64,000 nt of DNA from Rhabdophis nuchalis (Eukaryota; Chordata; Lepidosauria; Squamata; Natricidae). Where the stretch lies: assembly GCA_039707465.1 (NCBI GenBank), contig CM077653.1:1433501-1497500 (forward strand), written 5' to 3'. The number at the start of each line of letters is the position of its first letter. Positions within the stretch are counted from its first letter, which is position 1. The notes under the pieces were generated by a model. It had not been told where the DNA came from and made no database searches. It saw only the letters and a list, made by a program, of their open reading frames with translations. Both the position numbers and the translations under genes were made by a program. This document shows, in pieces, positions 54,126 through 63,985 of this stretch.

Positions 54126-54216
54126 TATATATATGATCATAATAATGATCATAATGATAATGATGATGTTTGTGTGCTTGTATGTATGCTTATATGTTAA
54201 CATCTTGGATGCCTAG

Positions 54217-54218
<2 letters not shown>

Positions 54219-54251
<33 letters not shown>
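54219..54251. repeat. (AC)n microsatellite
   Basis: About 16 AC units within the L1 3' UTR. Confidence 0.97.
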
Positions 54252-54253
<2 letters not shown>

Positions 54254-54403
54254 TTTGCAGTAATATATAAACAAATATACAAGAACATAAATCATATTAT
54301 AACATATATTATCTTCCATTATAATACCGATTATATAACTATCATAAACATTTACTCTTCTGTTTTTCTTTCTCCTATAAACCATATTCCACTCCCCTTA
54401 ACC

Positions 54404-54618
54404 TCAATATTTGTCATTTAACCATTTATAGAATAGCTCCCATGCTATGAAATAGTCCCAATCGTCTTTTCCTTTAACTTTTAGGGTTCACCTATCCATC
54501 TCTGCATCTTCCAGAATCTTTTTGATCACAATAACATCATTGGGAGTTTCTGGGTTTTTCCAACATTGTGCATAGGCAATCCTAGCTGCTCTTAGGATGT
54601 GCAGAGCCAAATATGTGT
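54404..54618 (-). pseudogene. L1 ORF2p extreme C-terminus, with an in-frame stop
   Basis: The minus-strand translation runs NTYLALHILRAARIAYAQCW, then KNPETPNDVIVIKKILEDAE, then MDR, a TGA stop, TLKVKGKDDWDYFIAWELFY. It aligns with the AARIVFAKNWR...FYQWLETR end of the L1 at 38707. The stop (TCA on plus near 54490) and early truncation mark it as dead and older than the 38 kb copy. Confidence 0.8.
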
Positions 54619-54620
54619 TA

Positions 54621-55430
54621 CCCTTGTTGTAATTTCCTGGAAGGATGCCCGACAATCTCCAGGATTATTCATCTCAGACATCACCGTCTCCACCTTCGTC
54701 ACTGGTGGAACCTGGAAACCCTTTTTTGTGCGCTACTCAATCCAAATTGGTGTGCAGATGAATTCCTGGGAGGGCAAACACCCCCTGGGGTGAGGTGGGG
54801 TGGTGGGAGCCTCAAGACGAGGGATGGAATTGAGACTCCTCAACGGGGTTGCTATGCTGCGACATTTACCCTAGTTCTCCCTCCCAAGGAAAGCCCCCTC
54901 CTCATTCTCAAGATGGGCAGGAGGAGAGAAGGATGGAAATGGTGACATGCTGGATTCTGGGGTGGTTTAAGAATTCTGTAAGTAGAGAGAAGGCGGCTGT
55001 GGAGGAAACGTTGCCCTAAAGCTTAGCAATCCTAAGAGCTCACCTGTTACCCCAAGAAAGGTTTTGATTTGAATTTGGAGGAGGGACAAGATAAACAGTG
55101 GGTCCAGACAGCCCTCCCCCCATCCCTGCCCTCTTCCCCCATTTCTTCTGGTGTTGGGAGAGTACATTTGGACAGGGCATGGGCCGACCATCGGTTGGGC
55201 AGTGCCGTTTGTGCACCGTTACATTTGGGGCTGGTCTTGGAGAATCAGCCACGGCAGAAGCATTGGGGAGGCCTGTTTGAGGGGTCTAATTTCAGGAAAC
55301 GCCCACGAACCTTCCAAAAAGCCCCCTGTGTTTCCTTTCGCCCCTGAGGGAGCCACCCCAACTTCAGCCGGGCCCCCCAGAAACCTCCCTTTGGGGTCCT
55401 TGCAGATTCTGGGCAGTTGTGCGCATACAG
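54621..55430. other. Unannotated intronic sequence
   Basis: No repeat or exon recognised. Confidence 0.5.
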
Positions 55431-55571
55431 CTGGGGTGTCCAAACTTGGGAACTTTAAGACGTCCGGATTTCAACTCCCAGAATTCCCCAGCCAGACATG
55501 CATGGCTGGCTGGGGAATTCTGGGAGTTGAAGTGCACAAGTCTTGAAAGTTCCCAAGGTTGGAGAGCCCTG
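55431..55571. mobile_element. Palindromic MITE
   Basis: Arms TTCAACTCCCAGAATTCCCC and GGGGAATTCTGGGAGTTGAA meet around GCCAGACATGCATGGCTGGC. Outer TCCAAACTTGGGAACTTTAA mirrors AGTTCCCAAGGTTGGA. Confidence 0.85.
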
Positions 55572-56229
55572 ACACGTAGGGTTTGTGTTTTGATCAGCAG
55601 GTGCCCCTTCCTCGGGCCCACTGGGAGTGTGGGGAGGGAACAGGGGGGGGGGGGTGCCGAGGGCTGGCAGCTTCCCAACCACCCTTTCCCTTGACGGAGG
55701 GCAGCCCAGGACACGGGATGGGAGGGGGGGTGTTGTAAAGCGTGTTTGCCTCTCGGCTGCCTTCCCTTCCTTGCCCCTCGTCCCCCCCCCTCCGCCCGCC
55801 CGCTCTCCTGGCACACGCGGCTTCTGTTTGTTGCTGTGGCCGTGGCCTCGTGCCAAGCGCTGGCTGGCTGCCGGCCCGCTTTGAGGGTACAGTATGTAAA
55901 GCCAGCACTGAGCCAAGTTTGTCATCATGAAAGATGATTATGTTTTTTTCCCTTCCTCTGCGGGCGGGAGGAGGGGGGGAGGAGGCGCCCTGATGCTCGA
56001 AAACAGCCACGTTAAATTCCAGCCACGTTGTTGACAAAAGCAGCAGCTACACCTTGGACTCGCTTCTCCTCCCAAGCTGTGCGCCCCCCCTTCCTCCTCC
56101 TCCTCCTCCTCCTCCTCCTCCAGATAAGCCGAGGAGGAATGGGCCGGAGGAGGGCCGCCTCTTAATGCTCCCACAATGGGGTGGTTATTTTTTTTGGAGG
56201 GCTTTTTTGGGGGGCGGGAGGGAGGGGGG
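55572..56229. other. GC-rich intronic sequence with simple repeats
   Basis: Poly-G (55643-55654), CCTC/TCC repeat (56091-56121). Nothing else recognised. Confidence 0.5.
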
Positions 56230-56490
56230 GTCCACGCAGAGAAATTCATGACTTGTTTAATTAGAAGTGGGCCCCCCGCGTGGCGGAGCCTCTGGTCTGT
56301 TGGGGGCGTAATGCGTGCGAGGCGTTTGCAAAATCCCGAGGTTAAAGAATGGAATTCCAATCAATTTTGGATGCACATCAGCTAAGCGGGCATTTAAGAG
56401 AGCTAATCTTCAGGTGTAAGGTGTACTTGAAGATTAATTTTTGAGCCATAAAGCCTCAGCCCTCAAATAACAAGGCGGAGAGGTGTGATC
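56230..56490. promoter_or_regulatory. Candidate conserved noncoding enhancer block with paired motifs
   Basis: Complex repeat-free sequence (GACTTGTTTAATTAGAAG near 56250, CCAATCAATTTTGGATGC near 56358). A compact motif group lies at 56404-56436: TAATCTTCA and its inverted partner TTGAAGATTA flank two direct AGGTGT words (56412, 56419) one base apart. TAATC is the bicoid/OTX/PITX core and AGGTGT the T-box half-site. Function is inferred. Confidence 0.5.
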
Positions 56491-58193
56491 CTGATTGTCC
56501 CGTGGCTACTGTACTTTTATGTGTGCTAGAATGAAACCGGGCGAGTGTGCCAGGTCCTTGTGCCTAGGAGCAAGTCAGGTGAGCACACTTCTGCGGTCAG
56601 ATGTTGTGGCCTCAACTCCAAATCCCTTTCCTTCTGCAAGCATTCTCACGGCTGGGTCTTCTGAAGGCCACGAGGGAGCATCCCACTCAGAATGACCACC
56701 AAGAACAAACCATATGGATCTCCTTTGGACCACCCCATGGATCCCTTTAACTTCTTCCTGTATATTGCAACCCCTTACCCCCTTCCTCTTAGGAATCAGT
56801 GGTGAAGCAGGAGGCCTCCGTACCTCCTTCACTGGCAAAGAGCAACAGTGGGTAGAAGTTCCTCCATTCTTCCATGCAAAGAAGAGATCATGAGAACATC
56901 TCCAGCAGGTCCTTCACTTTCTCTGCTCAGTTGGTTGCTGCAACTGATAGTTGTTGCTCCTGATCTTAAAATCGGTGCCTGAGGTCAGGAGGACTTCACC
57001 CCATCTGAGGTTGCTCTCAATGGCAAGAATGTAGGGGAAGGGTCTCCCAAACCTTTGAGGAGATATGATGGTGGGAAGTGGAGAAGAAGAACTGGTCTTG
57101 GTGAACAGGGGCCCATGGGCACATGCCTCCTCTAGATACGCCTTTCATTTCGGTATGGAGCCCTGGGTCGGAGGGATTAAGCGTGTGCATGGGTGTGTGT
57201 GTGGGGTGTTCCCCATTACCCCCCACTGTCTCAAATGTGCCCCTAAAGCAACTGGAAAGTAGAGGAACATGGTGCCCACTCTTGGAAGAGTGACACCTTT
57301 CATTAAAATTGCTCTCTGGTTGTGTTTACGTTGAGAGATTGCGTAGGCGTCTTTTCTCATGCAGTGTTTATAGCAACTGTTTCGTGTACATGCGGAATAA
57401 TTATAGCTGTGCAGAGCACATGCACATGCAAACACCTCTGTGGTAACCTGGGTGTGTGACAACAACAAAAAAACGCATGGCTGGAGAAGAAGGAAGATGG
57501 AAACATTTGTTTAGTCTGTATAATGGTTATGGCCTCCTTCAATTCCAGGTTTTCAAGCCAAGGCTACAACCACCACCACCACCACCAACCCTCTGACTTT
57601 TCTGAATTTCAGACTGCAACACAATTTGTCAATTTGGTTTTTCACAGAGGGTGTCAGAGAAACATCTTCTCAAAAATGCATGAAACTAACGAAGGCACCA
57701 AAACACAACTTGGAGAATATTGTTTGGAAGAACTTGTAAATAGAAAGTTTGGACAGACGTGCACAGCCCAGATTTTAGTATAAACTTTCTTTTTTTCCAG
57801 TTCCTTCCCTTCAAACTAGGGCAGGAATGAGGCAAGCCAACTCACCCATGAGAGAAAAAAAAATGATGTTGCAAAACCACAACCTCCTCCTATCACAGAA
57901 CACGCCCCCCCTCCCCCGCCAAAGAGCCCAGGCTGAGATCTGACCATCCTTTGGGGTCCATCCCTCACTGAGGTCTTTTCTGAAAAGGTCTGTTGAGCCC
58001 CACCAGCCTCAGGAAAGGTCAGCACCTGACCTTGTGCGTCAAGGTGGCCACCGGGCTTGGATGGAGGTTGGAGGGAGCCACCTCTGGAGTTGTGGTTGAG
58101 GAGACAATGGGTTGTGTGAAAGAGAAGGGACAGGGGGGATGGGACCTTAGGGACTTACCTCAACCTTCATGTTCATAAAGAGTCCCACTCTTT
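56491..58193. other. Mostly unique intronic sequence
   Basis: 57290-57790 is AT-richer, with a CAC repeat (57567-57590). No gene or repeat family recognised. Confidence 0.45.
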
Positions 58194-58311
58194 CTAGGGC
58201 AGAGGTCTTCAAACTTGTCAACTTTAAGACTTGTGGACTTCAACTCTTAGAAGTCTAAGAGTTGAAGTCCACAAGTCTTAGAGTGGCCAAGTTTGCGGAC
58301 CCCTGTTCTAG
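58194..58311. mobile_element. Palindromic MITE
   Basis: TTTAAGACTTGTGGACTTCA, ACTC, then TTAGAAGTCTAA at the centre, and AGTTGAAGTCCACAAGTCTT. Ends CTAGGGCAG and CCCTGTTCTAG. Confidence 0.85.
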
Positions 58312-58537
58312 GGGGGACATATTAGGGAACTCAAACCCTTGATTGTTTATCTACTGATGTGGCCCCTTCATATTCAGGGGGTCCTTATTCCTGCTTCGGT
58401 TGGCATTTTTTCTGGGTGAGGGGAGTGCCTGCCCCCACCCTGGTGGTCCTTTCTGTCTCCATTCCTCTGGAGACAGGGGCTGTTTCCCCTTCCTCCTTCC
58501 CCCCTGGAATGCAAAATCCATGGCTGGGGGGGAGAGA
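58312..58537. other. Unannotated intronic sequence
   Basis: No element recognised. Confidence 0.5.
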
Positions 58538-58885
58538 CAGTTTATCCTCAACTTACGACTGCAATGGGGCCTGGAATTTCTGTTGCTAAGTGAGACATGT
58601 TTTAAGTGTGTTTTGTCCCATTGCAAGACCTTTGTTGACGCCGTTGTTGAGTGAATCACCGGAGTTGTTAAGTCAGTCCCATGTTTGTTGAGCGAATCGG
58701 GCTTCCCCATGGACTTAGGTCGCAAAGGGGGACCCCGGGACACTGAAACCATCATGAATGCGAGTCAGTGGCCAAACACCTGAATTTTGATCACGTTGCT
58801 GCAAAGGATGAGAAGTCACTTTCTTCAGTGCCGTTGCAACTTTGAACGGTCACTAAGTAAACCGTTGTAAGTCGAGGACCGCCTG
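58538..58885 (+). mobile_element. Tigger-like MITE, best copy in the window
   Basis: The left end TATCCTCAACTTACGAC is mirrored by GTTGTAAGTCGAGGACCGCC at the right end. Internal order: GTTGCTAAGTGAGACA, GAGCGAATCGGGCTTCCCC, CCCCGGGACACTGAAACC, CTGAATTTTGATCACG. 348 bp, related to 6695 and 3085. Confidence 0.75.
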
Positions 58886-58903
58886 AAACAGAAAAACAGA
58901 ATC

Positions 58904-58929
58904 GGGAGGCACCTTGGAGGTCTTCTAGT
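58904..58929 (-). mobile_element. CR1 3'-tail fragment
   Basis: GGCACCTTGGAGGTCTTCTA is the CR1 terminus, antisense, cut by the palindromic MITE that follows. Confidence 0.6.
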
Positions 58930-59043
58930 CCAGGGGTCTCCAACCTTTGCAACTTTAAGCCTGAAGGACTTCAGCAAAGCTGGCTGGAGAAGTCTGGGAG
59001 CTGAAGTCCTTCAGACTTAAAGCTGCAAAGGTTGGAGAGCCCC
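58925..59043. mobile_element. Palindromic MITE
   Basis: CCAGGGGTCTCCAACCTTTG, CCTGAAGGACTTCAG at the left, complements CTGAAGTCCTTCAGAC and CAAAGGTTGGAGAGCCCC at the right. Confidence 0.85.
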
Positions 59044-59249
59044 ATCCCATTTCACACCCGCTAGCCTTCCTCGGGGGGGGGGGGGGAGATTCTCTGGCTG
59101 GCACCCCTGGCCCCTCCTCTCCTCTCGGCCATCCACCTGCTTTCTCCCCTCTTCCCGCAGCTGCCCAGGGTGGCTCTCCCTGCTGCTGCTGCTGCTGGCC
59201 TGGCCTGGCCGGGCGCCCGCTGCTTCCTCGGGTTTTGGCCGGGCTCCCG
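59044..59249. other. GC-rich intronic sequence
   Basis: Poly-G at 59074-59086 and a CTG repeat near 59181-59196. Nothing else. Confidence 0.5.
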
Positions 59250-59580
59250 AATTTATTCCCCAAGTGATGTCATCGGCTTGCCGGCAGGGCTGGATGTTCT
59301 GCCAACATTCCAGAGAGTTTATGATCGTTGGCAGATGCGCAGCCAAGAACACACTGTACCCGCAGCAGAAATTAATGCAGGCTTGAGTTGAGTCCAAGCC
59401 CCGATACACAAGAGAGGAAGGAGAGAGAGAAAACACAAACTGTTTAATGCTGTTTATAAATTATACACTTGCTGATGAAAAATACATTCCTTTCTCTTCC
59501 TCCTCCTTTTATCTCTCCTTTCACTTATTTATTTCCAGCCTCCAGAGTTTACGCTGATTAATAATTCGGGGCTTATTTGC
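59250..59580. promoter_or_regulatory. Candidate conserved noncoding block
   Basis: CCAAGTGATGTCATCGGC (CRE-like TGATGTCA near 59265), AGCAGAAATTAATGCAGGC, CTGTTTATAAATTATACAC, CGCTGATTAATAATTCGG: complex, repeat-free, AT-rich in part. Confidence 0.45.
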
Positions 59581-60877
59581 TTTTAGGTCCCAGCACCCAC
59601 ACACACACACCCCTTCTGCCCTTCTGCCCCAGCCTTTACCTGAGGCCCCAGGGTGGGCTTCTCCCCTCTCCCCTTCCCAGAGACCCCTCAACCCCCTCCC
59701 CTCCCCGTTATACCCCTCTTCCTTCTGCCAGGCCCTCTGCAAAGCCCCCCAGCCGCTCTGGGCGCCTCTGCTTTGAGGTTGTTGACTGCTGCTCTTCCGT
59801 GTCCAGGGCGAGCGAGGTCTTCTTTTTCAAGACGCTAGTCCTCTGCAAGGGAACAAGAACTTCTAAGAGTTGAGCAAACGCCAGGATAACAGAAAAACAT
59901 CAGGATCAGAACCCGGAGCCGTCGGGGATGGGGGAGTTGATTTATCCCCACTCTCCGTCCCCGCCTGGATGCTTGTTTTGATGGATGCCACCCAGAAACA
60001 TTTGGGTGTCCGTCTACCGTTTGCTGCTTTTATGCAGCTTCAGTTGCTGTGCCTCTTTCCCCCCCCCCCCACAAAAAAAAATTACCCCAAGCCCACACAC
60101 AGCCCCCCCCCCCCACACACACACAACCCCTTGCTAATGTTTATCATTTGCCAACAGGCTCGACAGATTTCTGCTTCCTGTCGAGCGTCTCGGCTGCAAA
60201 GCCCCCGCGTTGCTAAGGAGCCGTTCTGGGTCCTGTAATGGGCTGCTTGTGTATTCCGTTCAGCCCTGTCTCTTATTTTTGTATGCAAGGCAAAGTGTTT
60301 TGATGGAGGACGATTGCCGAGTGTCTGCAGGCTGTTGGGGAGTTTTATAGGCCCTCCAGTCCCCTGCGTGCCTCCTCATGCGGAACACGGGCTCCTGGGT
60401 TTTGGATAAGGGGGGGGGGGTCACGCTCCCCCTCTCAGCCCCCACCCTCCGATGGGGCAGGGGCAGGGAAAGTGGACCTGGTGCAATCGCTTGGCTTCCC
60501 TCTTGCACTTTTGGGGGGCAGAGGTGGGGTTCGGGGGTCTCAAATGATGGGAGGGGGCGTCAGAGAGGGAGAGATGAAGATTTTGTTCTTTCCGCGCTTC
60601 TTCTCCATCCCTTTGTGGGGGGGGGGGGTCTGTGTGACCCTCTGATGGCTCTTCCAATGCAGTGGGGCACTTTGGGGCTGCCTGGATTTTTGGGATTTAA
60701 AAGCCTCCTTCAGGGAGGGCCGGTGTGCAAGACGGAGAAAGGCATTTGTGCACCCCACTCTTGTTTGTCTGGAAGTTGGCGAGAGGTTGGAGGAATACCT
60801 TGATGGTGTATGGTGCAAGTCCTTCTACGCACAGGAACACGGCTTGCTCCCTGGGGAGGAAGCTGAGGTCCCCCTAG
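59581..60877. other. GC-rich intronic sequence
   Basis: Poly-C/poly-G runs (60059, 60103, 60410, 60617). No exon or repeat family. Confidence 0.5.
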
Positions 60878-61017
60878 GACAGGGGTCTGCAAAGTCGGCT
60901 CTTTTAAGACTGCTGGACTTCAACTCCCAGAATTCCCCAGCCAGCTATGCTGGCTGGGGAACTCTGGGAGTTGAAGTCCACCAGTCTTAAAAGAGCCGAC
61001 TTTGCAGACCCCTGTTC
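60878..61017. mobile_element. Palindromic MITE, near-perfect copy
   Basis: The two roughly 68-bp arms are nearly exact complements: GACAGGGGTCTGCAAAGTCG ... AACTCCCAGAATTCCCCAGC around a CTATG centre near 60947. It is the youngest-looking copy of the family. No coding capacity. Confidence 0.92.
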
Positions 61018-61192
61018 TATGAGAACCACAGGCTGGGCCAAGCATTGGAACATGGCGCATCCTTTATGCTTCTTGCTCCAGGTCAACATATAATCTTGCC
61101 GCAGGAACAGATGTGCACATGTACCATCTGGATGTACCTAGTGGTCCTCTGGTGAGATCACATTTGGAATCTTTGTCTGTCTGATCCCTTAG

Positions 61193-61298
61193 ACCAGGGA
61201 TCTCAGCTTTGGCAGCTTGAAGACACTGGCCAGCTTGGAGGATTCTGGAGGTTGAAGTCCACACATCTTCCCAGTTGCCAAGTTTGAGAAACGCTGGT
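61193..61298. mobile_element. Palindromic MITE, decayed
   Basis: ACCAGGGATCTCAGCTTTGG, GGAGGTTGAAGTCCACAC, GTTGCCAAGTTTGAGAAACG. The arms are asymmetric. Confidence 0.65.
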
Positions 61299-61529
61299 TT
61301 CTCCTGGAGACGCTGAAGGTTGAACCAAGGCTTCAGTGTGGCCTTTGGTTCTTCCGCGGAGACGTCAAATGTTGCCTCCTTGGTACTGAATCTTTTGGAA
61401 AATGAGTGACTCCCAGTTTGTTTTGAGGGGGCTTCGCGAAAAGGATGCTCTGGATAAGGCCTGCTCAGTGGGGAGACAGTCTCGGATGCTTTATGGATTG
61501 ACAGATCTTCAGTCTTCCTCAAAGCGCTC
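61299..61529. other. Unannotated intronic sequence
   Basis: Short spacer between palindromic MITEs; nothing recognised. Confidence 0.5.
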
Positions 61530-61605
61530 CCTCCCTCTCTCTCCCTCTCTGCCCCACTCTCTCTTTCTCTCTCTCTCTTTCTCTCTTTCTCCCCCCCCCC
61601 CCCCA
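61530..61605. repeat. (CT)n with poly-C
   Basis: CT dinucleotides with TTTC interruptions lead into a C-run (61591-61604). Confidence 0.95.
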
Positions 61606-61612
61606 CTTCCTG

Positions 61613-61748
61613 TAGAATAGGGATCTCCAAACTTGGCAACTTTCAGACTTGTGGACTTCAACTCCCAGAATCCATGTCTGCCTGGGGAATTCTAGGAGTT
61701 GAAGTCCACCAGTCTTAAAGTTGCCAAGGTTGGACACCCCTGCTCTAG
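61613..61748. mobile_element. Palindromic MITE
   Basis: TAGAATAGGGATCTCCAAAC, GGACTTCAACTCCCAGAAT; right arm AATTCTAGGAGTTGAAGTCC and GCCAAGGTTGGACACCCC, TGCTCTAG. Confidence 0.85.
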
Positions 61749-62459
61749 TGTACCTTTGTCCTGCCCGCTTTCCATATGTTGGACCACGTTCCCTTTGAAA
61801 CATCCCAATGAAAGTAAGGAGCATGGGGGGTCAACATGGCTTGGTGGTGAGACCCACCCAAATTGTCCTTGTTTCCCCCTTCATGAATTAGTTTCGGAGA
61901 TGTTATTTCTCTATTTATCCAAATGTGGCGTGAAGATCTTACTGGTCAGATCCATGATAAGGGGGGGGAAACTCGTAAGAGGCATGAAAATACCTGGGCC
62001 CAACCTACATCACCCGTGTCCGTAAGAGCCGTAACGGCAGAGGTGGGGGTGGGGGCGTAAGGCAGAAAGCGAAGAAGCGTGGGAGGCCGCCAGGGTAGCT
62101 GAAATAATCCTGCGGAGAGCGTTGCCTTGTGGTTTTAAAAAAGGAAATAAGACATTGACATGGATGTTCAATTTAGAAATCTGCCTTGTGATCGGTTTTA
62201 AAAAAAGAAGAAAGGAATAAAGCAAACCAACCCCCACTCCCACCCCCCCTGCCCTTAATATGCTTCTGTCTGGGGCTTTGGATGCTGAATTCTTGTCTTC
62301 TGCAGGTTCAAATTGCAAAGGAAATGGGTCTTGGACCAGAGTCGGTGAGGAGGGGGAACGGAGGGAGAGAACTAGAGTAAACCCAGTGGCTTTCTCTTTT
62401 TCCCTCCCTTTCTTTCGTGTGTTTTTTTTTTCCTGGGCAAAAGAAGAAAACGAGGGAAT
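61749..62459. other. Mostly unique intronic sequence
   Basis: 62080-62220 is AT-richer and complex. No repeat family. Confidence 0.45.
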
Positions 62460-63060
62460 GGGGTAGAGAACAGGCTAAATTTAAAATTGTAATTGGCTGA
62501 CTTCCACAAGCTTGCGGGTGTTTTAATGACTCATAATAACTTCATTTAAAACCAGCTGAGCAGAAAATAGATTGGAGAAGAGCCTCGAGCCATTATGGAT
62601 TTCTCTGGGTTTGGGGTTTTTTATACATTTTTTCCCCTCTCTCTCTTTTGCTTCCTTCCCCCACTTTTTCCCCCTTCTCCTTTTTTTTTGACAAGCCATT
62701 TTCGGCAGCCAGCGAGGGTGCATGGAAGACTTGGCTGACTTTCTCTCTCTCTGAGAGTTTGGTGGTCTGCCCAAGAGAGAGGCTCTATAGAGCCCGGTCT
62801 TTGTGTGATCTATATTTTTTTGCGTATGCGTATGTTTGTGTGTGTGTAGACTGATTAAAAATAGATGCCTTGAGGTATTATTTTAGCATCAGTGTGTGGA
62901 GAACGTTTCTTCCCCCCCCCCTTTTTGCACTTTTGATGTGGTAAATGGGACATAAATAAAATTGTTTTTGAAATGACTGAATTAATTAGGTAGTAAAGTG
63001 ACGGCGATGCATAAATTTGCTTTTGCCAACTTTTAATTTTTTTTTTAATTTTCCTCTTCT
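62460..63060. promoter_or_regulatory. Candidate conserved noncoding enhancer block
   Basis: AATTTAAAATTGTAATTGGC (from 62477), a perfect AP-1/MAF-type TGACTCA at 62527-62533 inside TTTTAATGACTCATAATAAC, then CTTCATTTAAAACC, GACTGATTAAAAATAG and ACTGAATTAATTAGG. Repeat-free and AT-rich. Regulatory role inferred. Confidence 0.5.
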
Positions 63061-63205
63061 TTTGCAAACATCTCAGTTACCTCCACCTTTCGTCCCCTTC
63101 TCCATCCGGCCTTCTTCGCTCTCTCTGGTTTTTGGACGCCAGCTGAATCATGTTCTGGGGTGCATTTTAGGGTCACTTATGGCACATGGTGTCCTCTGGC
63201 AAGTG

Positions 63206-63236
<31 letters not shown>

Positions 63237-63837
63237 GAGGAGGGAGGGAAGATCGGGCGCCTGTGAAATTTTGGAGGATTGCAACGTCAGAAAATATGCG
63301 AGTTATGAAACTGTGGTTGGAAAGGGAAGGCAGCTCGGAGTCATGGCTGGCCATAACTCAGGAATGGGCAGCGGCTGCCAGAAAACGTGACTGCTTCTTT
63401 CATGTCTCTCTGGATGTAAACAGGAGAAATACATTTGTAAGCCGGGAAGGATGGAGGCGGCTCTTCACACCCCAGCCAGTTATATGGCCCTGGGAACAAA
63501 ACAGCCGTCCTCAGGTTAAGGGACAGGAAAGGAGGGACGAAGAGAAGAAGGGGGCGCACACAAGTCGTGCCTTTGATCCCCCCACCCCAAAAAAAGGGGC
63601 CGAGCGAAGCACATTCGGGGACCAGAGCTTGTGTCCAGATGGGACTCTCTTTCCAACAGGATTTGCCCTCCTGCCAATCTGGCCCAGTGTAGGAGGTTGT
63701 GGTGGGCAGCTGGTGTGCCAGCCTCAACTAGAAAGAGGCCAAAGAGGCCAGGGCCAAAAATGCAGTCTTCAGCACACCTGGACTATCTATGGAGGAAGCT
63801 CCTGTCTTTTATTCCTCAGAGGCTGTTTTAACAGAAC
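63061..63837. other. Unannotated intronic sequence
   Basis: GA microsatellite at 63207-63236. The 305-codon open frame across here has no recognisable protein features. Confidence 0.5.
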
Positions 63838-63985
63838 ATTACAGTTGAACCGAGTTGGAAGGGACCTTGCAGGTCATCTAGTCCAACCCCCTGCCCAAGC
63901 AGGAGACCCTACATCTGCCTCTTCCCAGGATTGAACTCACAACCTCCTGATTGGGAGGCGAGAGCTCCACCTCTAGGCCACAGCA
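63838..63985 (-). mobile_element. tRNA-derived SINE with CR1-like tail
   Basis: On the minus strand GTGGCCTAGAGGTGGAGC (A-box-like) and GGTTGTGAGTTCAATCCTGG (B-box-like) form the tRNA head. GTAGGGTCTCCTGCTTGGGC, GGTTGGACTAGATGACC and CCCTTCCAACTCGG form a CR1 3'-type tail. Its head differs from that of the 42099 chimera, so two SINE heads share one tail type. Confidence 0.75.

Larger units (their letters stand above)
53642..54212. repeat. Large imperfect inverted repeat around the Penelope-like element
   Basis: 53642-53700 (AGCATCCAAGGTGTTAGCAT ... ATCATCACTGTCATTATG) is complementary, with small gaps, to 54137-54212 (CATAATGATAATGATGATG ... AACATCTTGGATGCC). The arms enclose the 405-bp element. 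Confidence 0.8.
53554..54620 (-). mobile_element. Second L1 fragment with nested elements in its 3' UTR
   Basis: Minus-oriented. An ORF2 C-terminal remnant lies at 54404-54618, followed leftward by AT-rich 3' UTR with an AC/TG microsatellite (54219-54251). A Penelope-like element follows (53721-54125), then a segment whose sequence is the inverted complement of UTR already passed, and an AATA-type tail at 53554-53578. It is a different subfamily from the 38 kb copy. Confidence 0.7.

Noticed and set aside
63017..63934. 305-codon open frame on the plus strand
   Set aside because: Crosses a GA microsatellite and a CR1-tailed SINE, has no recognisable domain and no splice or start context; chance frame in GC-rich DNA.
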